From positions 4,948,001-5,012,000 of the forward strand of contig NZ_JAFBCK010000001.1 of the NCBI RefSeq assembly GCF_016907695.1: 64,000 nt of DNA. The letters run 5' to 3'. A program made the translations under genes and the position numbers. The stretch comes from Actinokineospora baliensis (GTDB lineage: Bacteria > Actinomycetota > Actinomycetes > Mycobacteriales > Pseudonocardiaceae). The notes beneath the pieces are model-generated. The model was not told where the DNA came from. It ran no database searches and saw nothing but the letters and a program-made list of their open reading frames with translations. The stretch's first letter is position 1; each line of letters opens with the position of its first letter. This document shows, in pieces, positions 1 to 8,549 of the stretch.

Positions 1-93
1 ATCGCGGACCGCGCTAGTGTCCAAGCGGACATCACGTGAAGTTTCGCCCGTTCGGGCCCTTTCGGCGTATCGCTTGGGGAAGCGAGGTTTCCG

Positions 94-1206
94 ATGACCG
101 CTCGCAGCATCGCCACCGGCGAGGTGGCGTCGTCCTGCTACTTCCGCACCACGGTGGAGCAGCCGTTTCGCAAGGCGCTGGTTCAGATCAATGAGGATTG
201 CAACCTGCGCTGCGCACACTGTTTCGTCTCGGCGACGAGAATGGGTAAGCGGATGGTTCTAGGAGATGTTGTGGCGAAGGTGATCCCTCGGCTGGCCGCC
301 GCCCGCGTCACGCGGGTGACGTTGACCGGAGGGGAGCCGACGATCCATCCGGAGTTCCTGGCCATTGTGGCGGCATTTCGGGCCGCAGGAATGAGCGTAG
401 GTGTATGTACCAACGCTACCATGGTCGATGACTCCCAGATCAGCGCACTTGCTGCTCTCGGAGTGCACTGCAATGTTTCGTTGGACGGGTTCGCAGTTGC
501 CTCTCATGGCAAGTTTCGCGGTGACCGCGCAAGTTTCGCTGTCACGGTCGCCACCGTGGAGAAACTCGCCGCAGCAGGCATTCTGCAGGGATTGCTGTGC
601 ACGCCGAACACGTTGGCCCAGGATGAAGAGTACGCGCGCCTGTGCGCCTTCGCGCGTAGCCACGGCGCCCGCTATGTGCTGCTCAACCCGCTCGGCAGCA
701 TGGGGCGTGGCGTCAAGTCCCAGGCGAGGTTGGCCAAGACGACCTTGCACATGCGCGAAATCTTCGAACTGACCGCCCCCTTCGACGGTCCGGATCTCGA
801 CATCGCCCACATCCGCTTCCCCAACACAACTGGTCGTCCGCTGGCCGGATGCGAAGCGGGGACGATCATCTACGTGTTCACCCCCGGCGAGGTCACAGTG
901 TGCCCCTACCTGGTGTTCGCGGCCCGCACCCCAGGCTCGCGGCACGCCGACACCGAGTTCATCGTCGGTAACATCTTCACCGATCCTGATGTGGCCACCA
1001 GACTTGACGACTATCGCTTCCACGACCGGTACCAAGTCGGCGCGAACCCGACTTGCACCGCCTGTTCCTTGAGTTCCCGCTGCGGCAAGGGGTGCCCCGC
1101 GGCCATCGTCGCAGCGGGCGGGCGAATAGGTGATGTCGACGCGGAGCAGTGCCCGGTCACCGCGCCCGAAGCTGGGCGCAAGCTGTTGCCCGTGGTGCAG
1201 GCATGA
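94..1206 (+). CDS. Radical SAM/SPASM-type enzyme
   Basis: A 370-residue radical SAM enzyme. The CxxxCxxC iron-sulfur motif is C36, C40, C43 (EDCNLRCAHC), followed by the T-G-G-E-P SAM-binding motif near residue 80. Cysteines cluster at the C-terminus (CTACSLSSRCGKGC, then EQCP), as in SPASM auxiliary-cluster enzymes that modify peptides or small molecules. ATG 94 follows a GCGAGG ribosome site. The stop overlaps the next start (ATGA), so it is the first gene of a coupled cassette with a nucleotide-kinase-like enzyme, an EEP phosphodiesterase and a NUDIX protein. No precursor peptide is visible in the 93 bases upstream. The substrate cannot be told from the sequence. Confidence 0.85.
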   Translation: MTARSIATGEVASSCYFRTTVEQPFRKALVQINEDCNLRCAHCFVSATRMGKRMVLGDVVAKVIPRLAAARVTRVTLTGGEPTIHPEFLAIVAAFRAAGMSVGVCTNATMVDDSQISALAALGVHCNVSLDGFAVASHGKFRGDRASFAVTVATVEKLAAAGILQGLLCTPNTLAQDEEYARLCAFARSHGARYVLLNPLGSMGRGVKSQARLAKTTLHMREIFELTAPFDGPDLDIAHIRFPNTTGRPLAGCEAGTIIYVFTPGEVTVCPYLVFAARTPGSRHADTEFIVGNIFTDPDVATRLDDYRFHDRYQVGANPTCTACSLSSRCGKGCPAAIVAAGGRIGDVDAEQCPVTAPEAGRKLLPVVQA

Positions 1207-1841
1207 GCACGACCCGGCTCCCTGGCCTGTTGGTGACGTTCGACGGGCCTGGCGGCGTGGGCAAGTCCACCACCGCCCGAATCGTCACCGAGACGCTCGC
1301 AAACTCTGGGCTGTCCGTGCACTCGACGGCACAGCCCTCGCGTGCCCGCTTGGGTGAACTGGCTCGTCATGGGACGGACACCTACCGTGGCATGGCGTTG
1401 GCCTGCTTGTGTGCGGCAGATCGCCACCACCAACTCGAAACCGAGATCCTGCCCGCCCTGCGCGAGGGAACTGCGGTGGTGTGCGATCGGTACGTCGCCT
1501 CCTCGTTGGTACTTCAGGGCCTCGACGGCGTGCCCGCGGAGGTGGTGTGGCAGCTCAACCACGGTGTCTACCGTCCCGACCTGGCAATCGTTCTCACCGG
1601 AGACCCGCAGGTGATCAATGCTCGTCTCAGGGCACGCGGAGGCCACAGCCGCTTCGAACGCGCGGCGGACAACAGCCTGCTTGAGACTACCCACTACATT
1701 CGAGCGGTCGACACACTGCGCGAGCGGGGGTGGCCGGTCACCTCGGTGGAGACTACCGCCGGGCTACCCGCGACCATCGCTGCTGCCATCGTGTCCCTCG
1801 TCCACCACGCCATGACTGAGAAGAGCGCGGCATGCCCCTGA
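1203..1841 (+). CDS. Thymidylate-kinase-like P-loop kinase
   Basis: A 212-residue protein of the dTMP kinase fold. The Walker A loop GPGGVGKST lies at residues 15-23 and a D-R-Y motif at 95-97, as in Tmk where this motif contacts the substrate phosphate. Start ATG 1203 lies inside the upstream stop (ATGA). The gene overlaps the next by 10 bases. The canonical lid pattern is weak, and the genetic context is not DNA replication. It may therefore act on an unusual nucleotide or be an accessory kinase rather than the housekeeping Tmk. Family assignment is firm, substrate is unknown. Confidence 0.8.
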   Translation: MSTTRLPGLLVTFDGPGGVGKSTTARIVTETLANSGLSVHSTAQPSRARLGELARHGTDTYRGMALACLCAADRHHQLETEILPALREGTAVVCDRYVASSLVLQGLDGVPAEVVWQLNHGVYRPDLAIVLTGDPQVINARLRARGGHSRFERAADNSLLETTHYIRAVDTLRERGWPVTSVETTAGLPATIAAAIVSLVHHAMTEKSAACP

Positions 1842-2671
1842 ACCTGATGTCTGTCAACGTCGGCGCTCCGTCTCGTGAGCGCGCTGAACGCCAACTGCGC
1901 TGGCTCGCTCAGCGGCCCGAAGACGTTTTGGTATTGACTGAGACCAAGGCCACCGCGGGGTGCCACTACCTCGCACAGGCGTTCACCGATGCCGGCTTCA
2001 GCGTGACCTTCCCCGAGCACGCTCCTGGAGAACTCGGCGTGATGATCGTCAGCAAGCTTCCGACGATTCCGGATGTCGTCGCCAGCATCTTGGACTACCT
2101 CCCCGCACGTGCCGCGGGCGTCGTCATCGACACCACCAGCGGACCAGTTCGCGTGATCGGCGCCTACGTGCCCTCACGCGACGCCACGGTCGACAAGACC
2201 GAGCGGAAGAAGAACTGGATCAAGCACTTTACCCACGCTCTGAGCACCACGGCAGGTTCCGCGCCGATCTTGCTGCTCGGGGACCTCAACGTTCTTGAGC
2301 CCGATCACCAGCCCGCCCACCAGGGGCAGTTCGCGCCATTCGAGTACAACTTCTACACCGACCTCACCCACCGGCACGGCCTGTACGACCTGTTCCGCCA
2401 TCTCCACCCGCACCAGGTCGAGCACAGTTGGGCACGCCGAGCGGAACTGGGCTATCGCTACGACCACGCTCACGGCACTCAAGCACTAGCCGATGCCTTG
2501 CTCGCCTGCGAGTACCTCCACGAAACCAGAGCTCTAGCGACGGACGGCACCCGACTTACAGATCATTCCGCACTAACGGTGCGTCTGACCCTGACTGCCA
2601 CCGCACGCCTGATAACGTCCGATCCCGCCACGGCGGGTGCGCATGCCGAGCCGGAGCCGACCTTGTTCTAG
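1832..2671 (+). CDS. Endonuclease/exonuclease/phosphatase (EEP) family protein
   Basis: A 279-residue protein with the EEP metal-dependent phosphodiesterase motifs in order: N9 (SVNVG), E37 (LTETK), D151 and N153 (GDLNV), Y-D-H at 210-212, and D244-H245 (TDHS). No signal peptide is evident, so it probably acts in the cytosol. The start overlaps the kinase-like gene by 10 bases, so the two are probably translationally coupled. EEP proteins cleave nucleic acids, phosphoinositides or nucleotide-type metabolites. Beside a nucleotide-kinase-like enzyme and a NUDIX hydrolase, a nucleotide-derived substrate is plausible but only inferred. Confidence 0.82.
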   Translation: MPLNLMSVNVGAPSRERAERQLRWLAQRPEDVLVLTETKATAGCHYLAQAFTDAGFSVTFPEHAPGELGVMIVSKLPTIPDVVASILDYLPARAAGVVIDTTSGPVRVIGAYVPSRDATVDKTERKKNWIKHFTHALSTTAGSAPILLLGDLNVLEPDHQPAHQGQFAPFEYNFYTDLTHRHGLYDLFRHLHPHQVEHSWARRAELGYRYDHAHGTQALADALLACEYLHETRALATDGTRLTDHSALTVRLTLTATARLITSDPATAGAHAEPEPTLF

Positions 2672-2744
2672 GTCAGCGTTCCGCCACGGTCTGGCCCGCA
2701 GGCACACCACGCCCGCCCGCGGACCGCGAGGACCAGCCCACGCC

Positions 2745-3236
2745 ATGCCCACCCGCATCACAACCCCCCGCGTCGGCGCCCGTGTCCTGCTCTTGGACCC
2801 CACCGATCGCGTCCTGCTCATCCATGCCCTCGACCCCACCGACCCCACCCACCACTGGTGGGAACTCCCCGGTGGCGGTCTCGACCCCGATGAAGACCTC
2901 CACACCGCCGCACGCCGAGAAGTAGCCGAGGAAACTGGCATAGTCCTGACAGACCTCGGCCGCAGACTCTGGATCCGCGAAAGCCGCTTCAACTACAAAG
3001 GCCGCGCCCACCACCGCATCGACCACGTCTTCCTTGCCCGAACCGCCACCACAACACCCCAGACTTCGCTCAAACCCACAGCCAATGAAAGAGCTGGGCT
3101 CATCGAACGCCGCTGGTGGAAGCCGCAGGATCTTCACCTCTGCCAGGACAAACTCCTGCCCCCGACCCTCCCGGTACTCCTGCAGGACCTCCTCAACAAC
3201 CAGTTCAGCCCAGAACCCCTCACCCTCACCGACTGA
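2745..3236 (+). CDS. NUDIX hydrolase
   Basis: A 163-residue protein with a complete Nudix box at residues 44-66: G44, five residues, E50, seven residues, R58-E59, then E62-E63 and G65. Such enzymes hydrolyse nucleoside diphosphates linked to another group. I chose ATG 2745 because the domain starts soon after it; upstream in-frame codons overlap the previous gene and encode low-complexity Arg/Pro sequence. It lies 73 bases behind the EEP gene and ends 16 bases from the convergent cyclo-ligase-like gene. It is probably the last gene of the radical SAM cassette. Confidence 0.85.
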   Translation: MPTRITTPRVGARVLLLDPTDRVLLIHALDPTDPTHHWWELPGGGLDPDEDLHTAARREVAEETGIVLTDLGRRLWIRESRFNYKGRAHHRIDHVFLARTATTTPQTSLKPTANERAGLIERRWWKPQDLHLCQDKLLPPTLPVLLQDLLNNQFSPEPLTLTD

Positions 3237-3252
3237 CCGTGCGGCCAGGAGT

Positions 3253-4017
3253 TCACTCGGCCGGCACGTCTCCCGTTCGGACATGCGGCATCCGTGCAGC
3301 CAACGCGGGTATCGCGGCGATCTTGTCCACGTCTAGGCGATCCCACAGGATCCCTGGCGGACGCCGAGGTGGGCTACAGGCGATGGTCTCGTCGGCCGTG
3401 ACGATCACGTCCATGCTGAAGTCGTGCGGACCTTCGGGGAGGCTGCCGTCAACAACCTGCAGTGGGTGCACGGTCGAAGTGATCAAGGTGTCCGCGCGGA
3501 CCAGACCAGCCTCTTGGAGAAGCGCGAGTTCGATGTCGGCGTAGCCCGCCCCCTTGCCCAAACGCACACCCGCGCGGTTCACCACCACGCTCCCGCACAC
3601 GACCAGATCGACCTCGTTGAGCTGATCAACGTCGACCGTTGGAGCGACCTCAGCGGCGACCTCCGGGTCGACAGCCTCCTCGGCCGACACGGATAGCACT
3701 GCTGGATCCAGCACGTAGAACGGCCGACGAGACGCCAACTTGGGAACCGCCATGTAGACGGTCTTCCCCTCCCGCAGCGCCCGAATCCGGACAGGTCGCT
3801 GTGCCTTGTCCGGTACGACCTTCACCACCCGGGCAGCCTTCCACGCAGGCATATCGGCAAGCCGCTGAGCCGCGCTGTCGGCGCCGATGAAATCGGGTAT
3901 CCGTCCGAACACATCCTCGTCACGCACAGCTCCCGCCGCCGTCAACGCGGCCCACACCTCGCGGCGGGCAACGCCCTTGAGATCAACGGCGGAGCGACTC
4001 GACACTTGACCCCTCAT
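3253..4017 (-). CDS. 5-formyltetrahydrofolate cyclo-ligase-like protein
   Basis: A 254-residue protein related to 5-formyl-THF cyclo-ligase (MTHFS), which makes 5,10-methenyl-THF with ATP. The family signature GKGAGYADIE lies at residues 154-163, where the family usually has GxGxGYYDR. ATG 4017 overlaps the stop of the upstream HTH gene (ATGA on the minus strand), so regulator and enzyme are one operon. The N-terminal ATP-binding lysine region is weakly conserved, so it may be a paralogue with a different function. It converges on the NUDIX gene. Confidence 0.72.
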   Translation of the reverse strand: MRGQVSSRSAVDLKGVARREVWAALTAAGAVRDEDVFGRIPDFIGADSAAQRLADMPAWKAARVVKVVPDKAQRPVRIRALREGKTVYMAVPKLASRRPFYVLDPAVLSVSAEEAVDPEVAAEVAPTVDVDQLNEVDLVVCGSVVVNRAGVRLGKGAGYADIELALLQEAGLVRADTLITSTVHPLQVVDGSLPEGPHDFSMDVIVTADETIACSPPRRPPGILWDRLDVDKIAAIPALAARMPHVRTGDVPAE

Positions 4018-5147
4018 CCTGAGAACAACGACAGCAACCGGTCCTGCACCTCGTGCACCCGCGTGCTCGCCCGCCACGGTCGCAGCTCGCGACCGGCGCG
4101 AAACGCGATGGTCATCGCCCCACCACCTCTAGTCGTCTCGATGATGTCGATCGCCTCGTGCAGCGCCGCGACGGAGGCGTCGACATCACCTCCACGCAGG
4201 TGCGTTAGAGCCAGGTTACCCAGGACGATCGCGCGCGACTTGCTGGAACGTCCGCTCACGCGAGCTGCGTCCTGGAGGCGGCGGCGGGCTTGAAGCCCAT
4301 CCCCAAGTTCGAGGTAGCAAGACCCTGCCACTCGGTTGAACTGGCCCTCGGAGAGGAGGTTCGCTCGTGAATCATCCCCAGTTGCCCCCGCCAGCAGCGT
4401 CTCCGCTCGTCCCAGTGCCTTCTCACACTCGGAAGCATCTCCCAGCATGGCGTGTGCCTCGGCATTGTGGAGATGTGCCAGACCAGCGACAGTGCGACTA
4501 GCGCCCACAGCGACGTCCGCGACATGCGCGGTGAGATCACGACCAGATCGTGGGTCTCGCTGGCCATACAAGAACAGGTAGCTCATGCGCAACCGGGCCG
4601 CACCAGCTGCGGCGGCGTCGCCGATCTCTTCGGCCGCATCAACAGCCTGCTGGAAGTACGCGTGGGCGCTGTGGTGATCGCGACGCTGCGATGCATCCCA
4701 GATCAGCTGACCCGCGAGGGTCGCCGCTTCGGCCTCGACAGCGCAGAGCTCATATCGAGCGCGGCCACGGGCGCCGCCGCGCACAGATTCTGTTACCTGC
4801 GCCAGCGCCTTGCCAGCGATGACCAGCAACGACGCGGCTGGTGTCTGGTCGTACCGGTGGCCGACTCCTTCTACCACCTGCCGAAGATCGGCCACCGATG
4901 GCTGGTCCGGCGTTCCGTGCTGCACCCTGTCGTCGACCGACGAGGTAGCGAACAATGTGTCCAATTCCGCTGGTGAGACGCTCAACAGTTCGGCGAGGTC
5001 CGGCAACATGCCAGCCTGCGGCACTGTCAGACCTGCCTCCCAGCGATACACCGTGATCCGCGCGACGAGCAATGCGGCGGCAAGACTCTCCTGTGTGTGA
5101 CCAGCTGCTCGTCGCAGCTTGGTCAAGCGGCGGCGTGGTGATGCCAT
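4014..5147 (-). CDS. HTH (XRE) regulator with C-terminal helical repeats, copy 1
   Basis: A 377-residue regulator. Residues 1-60 form a Cro/C1-type HTH (RRRLTKLRRAAGHTQESLAA, then a conserved VYRWEAG turn). The rest is alpha-helical, Ala/Leu-rich and TPR-like. It is a paralogue of the gene at 6132-7316, and the two HTH regions are nearly identical. It is coupled by ATGA to the cyclo-ligase-like gene and divergent from the alpha/beta hydrolase at 5287. Its upstream region is duplicated in front of the second paralogue, suggesting shared autoregulation. The ligand or partner sensed by the helical part is unknown. Confidence 0.8.
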   Translation of the reverse strand: MASPRRRLTKLRRAAGHTQESLAAALLVARITVYRWEAGLTVPQAGMLPDLAELLSVSPAELDTLFATSSVDDRVQHGTPDQPSVADLRQVVEGVGHRYDQTPAASLLVIAGKALAQVTESVRGGARGRARYELCAVEAEAATLAGQLIWDASQRRDHHSAHAYFQQAVDAAEEIGDAAAAGAARLRMSYLFLYGQRDPRSGRDLTAHVADVAVGASRTVAGLAHLHNAEAHAMLGDASECEKALGRAETLLAGATGDDSRANLLSEGQFNRVAGSCYLELGDGLQARRRLQDAARVSGRSSKSRAIVLGNLALTHLRGGDVDASVAALHEAIDIIETTRGGGAMTIAFRAGRELRPWRASTRVHEVQDRLLSLFSG

Positions 5148-5228
5148 GGTCTGAGTGTCGCACAGTGACTATTGCTGCCGTTCGTGAAAGTTGACGCGAA
5201 CAAACGCGAACGGGTGACTGGGCTATTG
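5148..5228. promoter_or_regulatory. Duplicated operator/promoter region, copy 1
   Basis: This stretch between regulator copy 1 and the hydrolase aligns without gaps and with few mismatches to 7317-7397 upstream of regulator copy 2. Shared blocks include GTGTCGCACAGTGA and GGGTGACTGGGCT. Between them are repeated cores reading GACGCGAAC and AACGCGAAC plus TTCGTGAA. The repeats are the likely binding sites of the HTH paralogues (inference). Confidence 0.5.
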
Positions 5229-5286
5229 ACATGTCCGAACGGTTGGTCACCGTCGTGGGGGCGAGGGCGACTAGGGTTGGCAGGTA

Positions 5287-6135
5287 ATGACCACCATCCT
5301 CTCGAGGAGTCGACCGGTGCCTTCGACCAGCGAGAACGTCAAGGTTCGCACTCTCGACGGCCTCACCCTCGCCGGGACACTGGTCCTGCCAGCGACCCAG
5401 CAACAGCGAAGCCTGGTGATGGTGCATGGCGGAGGCGTGACGCGTGAAGAGGGCGGGTTCTTCACGCGCCTTGCCGAGGGGGTGGCCGAGTCTGGTGTCG
5501 CGTCGTTGCGGTTCGACCTGCGTGGACATGGCGAGAGCGGGGGACGCCAGCAGGACTTGACACTGTCCATGGTGCTCAACGACATCCGTGTGGTCGCTGA
5601 CTACCTGCGCCAGCGCACAGGGCATGAACGCGTGTGCCTGCTGGGCACGAGCTTCGGCGGCGGCATCACCGGTTACTACGCCGGGATGAGGCCGAGCGAG
5701 GTCCAACGGCTCGTGCTGCTCAACCCGCAGTTCGACTACAAGAAGCGCACGATCGACAGCCGCGCTTACTGGACCAACGACCAACTCGACGCTGCCGTCG
5801 CACACGAGTTGGCCGAGCGCGGGTACATCGACTTCACGCCGACCTTCAAGCACGGCAGCGCCATCTTCAACGAGGTGTTCTGGCTCAAGCCGCACGAGAA
5901 CATCCACAAGATCCAGGCTCCGACGCTCGTCGTCCACGGAACCCACGACACCTTCGTGGACATCGAAAACTCCCGCGCCGCCATCAACCACCTGACCGCC
6001 GAGCACCGACTGCTGGAGATCGACGGAGCACAACACGGTTTCGCCGTCCACGACGATCCTCACTACCTCCACCCCCAGAGCCAAGTCTGGCAGGCTGAAG
6101 TCATCAAGGCCGTCAAGGATTGGCTCATCGCCTAG
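5287..6135 (+). CDS. Alpha/beta hydrolase
   Basis: A 282-residue cytosolic alpha/beta hydrolase. The nucleophile elbow is G-T-S-F-G-G with S122. The acid is D221 (HGTHD) and the histidine H250 (GAQHGF), and the oxyanion-hole motif HGGG is at 47-50. The sequence resembles serine peptidase/esterase-like (DLH/YqiA-type) hydrolases. It is divergent from regulator copy 1 and its stop overlaps the end of regulator copy 2 by 4 bases, so it is enclosed by the two paralogues and probably under their control. The substrate is unknown. Confidence 0.82.
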   Translation: MTTILSRSRPVPSTSENVKVRTLDGLTLAGTLVLPATQQQRSLVMVHGGGVTREEGGFFTRLAEGVAESGVASLRFDLRGHGESGGRQQDLTLSMVLNDIRVVADYLRQRTGHERVCLLGTSFGGGITGYYAGMRPSEVQRLVLLNPQFDYKKRTIDSRAYWTNDQLDAAVAHELAERGYIDFTPTFKHGSAIFNEVFWLKPHENIHKIQAPTLVVHGTHDTFVDIENSRAAINHLTAEHRLLEIDGAQHGFAVHDDPHYLHPQSQVWQAEVIKAVKDWLIA

Positions 6136-7316
6136 GGCGCGGTCACCTGGTGAACTGCGTCCCGAAGATCGCGGACCAGAGGGCGGCCACGCCATGGGGT
6201 GAGGCTGACCTGCAGATCGCGCAGGACGTTGACCGTTCGTTGGGATCTCGTGGTCCGCGCCTCCGAAGCCGAGTGCATGCCCACCGCCGCGGCTTCGTCC
6301 GGCTCCCCGCTCAATGCCAGAGCCGCAGCACGGCGTGCGAAGAAGTACGCGGCATCGCGCCTCGACAAAGTCCCAGTGGCGAGGATGTCGCCGAACAGCG
6401 TCGCCGCCTCGCCGGGGCGCCCCGCCTCGGTGAGGGTGCTGGCGTTGCGGAGTTGCAAGGTACTGTCGTTGAAGTACGCGTTGGGCACATCGGTGTCATC
6501 ACCAGAGTCGCTGGCCAGCACCGCACCGGCTTCATCAAGTTTGCGGTGCACCAGGTCGAGTGGCTCCCCGATCATGGCCAAGCCCAGAGCCTCCTGTTGA
6601 GTCACCTCCGCGCGGACCTTGGCCGGAACCGGCCACGGCAGGTGCTGGGCGGCCTGGGCCAACGACGCTACCTTCGCGGCGTTTCTGGCGTCGTAGGCCA
6701 TCTGTGACTTCTTCAAAAGCATGTAGCCCTGCATCCCGAAGTCGCCAGCCTCCTGCGACCACTCCATCGCCCGGTCGTACCAATACGTAGCCCGCTCCAG
6801 GTCGTCGCTGTCGCGGAACAACCAACCAGCGAACTCCGCCCCCTGTGCACCAAAGGCGAGCAGGTCTTTGCGCACGGGGATCGTGACTTCCCCCGCGTGC
6901 TCCTCGACCGATCGCATCAGCGCGAGAACGCCAGGGAGTGCCGCTCGCGGCCCGTCGGTCCCGTCATGGGCCATGGAGGCGGCGAGCTGACGCCGGAAGT
7001 AGTCCACCACCGCGCCGTCGAAGTATCGGGCGCCCGCGGTCAGCGCCTTGACCACATGATCGACGTCTTCGTCCGGTGCCTGCCCGACGTAGGCACCCGC
7101 TGTTACCCGGTCGGCGGAGAGAGCGGCGTCCAGCTCGATCGGCGAAACCCCGAGGACTCCAGCCAGATCAGGCAGCAACGTGGCTTGCGGGACTGTCAAG
7201 CCCGCTTCCCAGCGGTACACCGTGATCCGAGCGACCAGCAGCTCGGCGGCAAGACTCTCTTGCGTGTGGCCAGCTGCCCTTCGCAGCTTGGTCAAACGGC
7301 GGCGCGATGGTGCCAT
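6132..7316 (-). CDS. HTH (XRE) regulator with C-terminal helical repeats, copy 2
   Basis: A 394-residue paralogue of the gene at 4014-5147. The first 60 residues are almost identical (MAPSRRRLTKLRRAAGHTQE onward), while the TPR-like helical part has diverged strongly. I chose ATG 7316 because it matches the start of the paralogue; the open frame upstream crosses the duplicated regulatory stretch. It converges on the alpha/beta hydrolase with a 4-base overlap. A conserved DNA-binding part with divergent sensor parts suggests two inputs to one set of operators. Confidence 0.8.
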   Translation of the reverse strand: MAPSRRRLTKLRRAAGHTQESLAAELLVARITVYRWEAGLTVPQATLLPDLAGVLGVSPIELDAALSADRVTAGAYVGQAPDEDVDHVVKALTAGARYFDGAVVDYFRRQLAASMAHDGTDGPRAALPGVLALMRSVEEHAGEVTIPVRKDLLAFGAQGAEFAGWLFRDSDDLERATYWYDRAMEWSQEAGDFGMQGYMLLKKSQMAYDARNAAKVASLAQAAQHLPWPVPAKVRAEVTQQEALGLAMIGEPLDLVHRKLDEAGAVLASDSGDDTDVPNAYFNDSTLQLRNASTLTEAGRPGEAATLFGDILATGTLSRRDAAYFFARRAAALALSGEPDEAAAVGMHSASEARTTRSQRTVNVLRDLQVSLTPWRGRPLVRDLRDAVHQVTAP

Positions 7317-7397
7317 GGCTTCAGTGTCGCACAGTGATTGTTGCCGCCGTTCGCGAAAATTGACGCGAATGAGCGCAAATGGGTGACTGGGCTGTAG
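7317..7397. promoter_or_regulatory. Duplicated operator/promoter region, copy 2
   Basis: Near-duplicate of 5148-5228. It contains TTCGCGAA (a perfect palindrome), GACGCGAA and the blocks GTGTCGCACAGTGA and GGGTGACTGGGCT. It lies directly upstream of regulator copy 2 and may also serve the divergent small genes from 7525. Role as operator is inferred from the duplication. Confidence 0.5.
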
Positions 7398-7524
7398 ATG
7401 TCGCCGTGTAGCAGGACTGCTACATCGGTGTTCTGTTCCGGTGGACGGGATGCCGGTCCAATTCTTGTCGAATGCCCGATGCGGGACTGGCACCCGTCTT
7501 CCCGCGAGCACAGTGAGGCTCCAC

Positions 7525-7776
7525 ATGATCCAGAACCCGACCGTCGACGTCTACACCACGATCACCTCGGGGTGCGCCGTCGACTACGAGATCAACAACG
7601 ACGGCGGTGTCGACTTCACCTTCGGTGGTCGCCTGGGCGGCGGGCAGGTGATGACCTTCAGCCGCGACTCGCTCAGCACCTTCGCCGACCTGGCGAGGAC
7701 CGTCCTGCTGGAGCTCTCGGAATCCAGCCCACTGCGTGCCGCGCCCCTGGTAACCAACGGCATGTCCGCTCGGTAG
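7525..7776 (+). CDS. Small hypothetical protein
   Basis: An 83-residue protein I do not recognise. It has a polar, beta-prone middle (VDYEINNDGGVDFTFGG) and an alpha-helical second half, with no signal peptide or membrane segment. ATG 7525 is preceded by a weak GTGAGG site; an earlier in-frame ATG at 7441 would add a stretch of unlikely composition. It is first of three small same-strand genes and divergent from regulator copy 2. Confidence 0.5.
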   Translation: MIQNPTVDVYTTITSGCAVDYEINNDGGVDFTFGGRLGGGQVMTFSRDSLSTFADLARTVLLELSESSPLRAAPLVTNGMSAR

Positions 7777-7837
7777 TCATGGTGATCCACCACGGAGCCG
7801 ACAAGACGAGTCGGCTCCGTGGCAGGGCCGAGGACAC

Positions 7838-8218
7838 ATGAGTTCATCTCTCGACTGGCCCGTCATCGCCCGCTGCATCGCCGAACGCGTGGCGGAGCTG
7901 AACATGAGCCAACACGAACTCGCTGAACGCTCACACGTCTCGCAAGCCATCATCCGCGAACTGCAGTACAACACCGTTCAACGCAACCGCAGCGCCCGGA
8001 CCCTGGAAGCCCTCTCCGTCGCCCTCCAACTCCACCCCGACCACCTGTCTCTGCTCCTGATGGGCCGCACCCCACCACTTCCCGACGACAGCCCGGAGGA
8101 AGACCCCGTGACAGCACGACTCGCAGCCGTGGAACGGCGCCTGACCGAGATCGCGGACGCGCTCCAAGAGTTCCGAATCGACCTAGCGATAATCCTGCAC
8201 AACACCCGCCGCGATTGA
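7838..8218 (+). CDS. Small HTH (XRE) DNA-binding protein
   Basis: A 126-residue protein with an HTH at about residues 10-65 (MSQHELAERSHVSQAIIREL, then L-Q-L-H-P-D-H-L), followed by an acidic linker and a short amphipathic helix (residues 88-120) that could dimerise. It is a paralogue of the next gene at 8247. It lies 61 bases behind the small hypothetical gene. The target is unknown. Confidence 0.72.
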   Translation: MSSSLDWPVIARCIAERVAELNMSQHELAERSHVSQAIIRELQYNTVQRNRSARTLEALSVALQLHPDHLSLLLMGRTPPLPDDSPEEDPVTARLAAVERRLTEIADALQEFRIDLAIILHNTRRD

Positions 8219-8246
8219 CCTGACCACACGTCCACACTGGGACACC

Positions 8247-8549
8247 ATGACACTCCACCAACCTCACAGGTTCGCCGACAACTGGACCGCCGTCGCGATC
8301 ACCATGAAACAACGCATGCTCCACTTGGACATCGACATCCAACAACTCGCCGCGCGATCCCGAGTCTCACCCACCACCATCAACGAACTCGTCCGCAACA
8401 CGACCCAACGCGATCGCCACTCGCTCACCCTCGCCCGACTGTCCCGCGCCCTCCAACTCGATCCCGACCACCTTCGCCATATCGCGAGCACACCCACTGA
8501 ACCTACGGTCACCATCGTCCGTCGGACGTCACCCCGACGGAGGCAATAG
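8247..8549 (+). CDS. Small HTH (XRE) DNA-binding protein, paralogue
   Basis: A 100-residue HTH protein sharing with its upstream neighbour the pattern L-A-x-R-S-x-V-S, then Q-R-x-R-x-S-x-T-L, then L-Q-L-x-P-D-H-L. It lacks the neighbour's C-terminal helix and ends in a basic tail. Its last 21 bases overlap the convergent end of the MFS gene. It probably arose by tandem duplication with its neighbour. Confidence 0.68.
   Translation: MTLHQPHRFADNWTAVAITMKQRMLHLDIDIQQLAARSRVSPTTINELVRNTTQRDRHSLTLARLSRALQLDPDHLRHIASTPTEPTVTIVRRTSPRRRQ

Noticed and set aside
1..93. Possible RiPP precursor peptide for the radical SAM enzyme
   Set aside because: No start codon with ribosome site and no Cys/Ser-rich peptide frame could be found in the available upstream bases.
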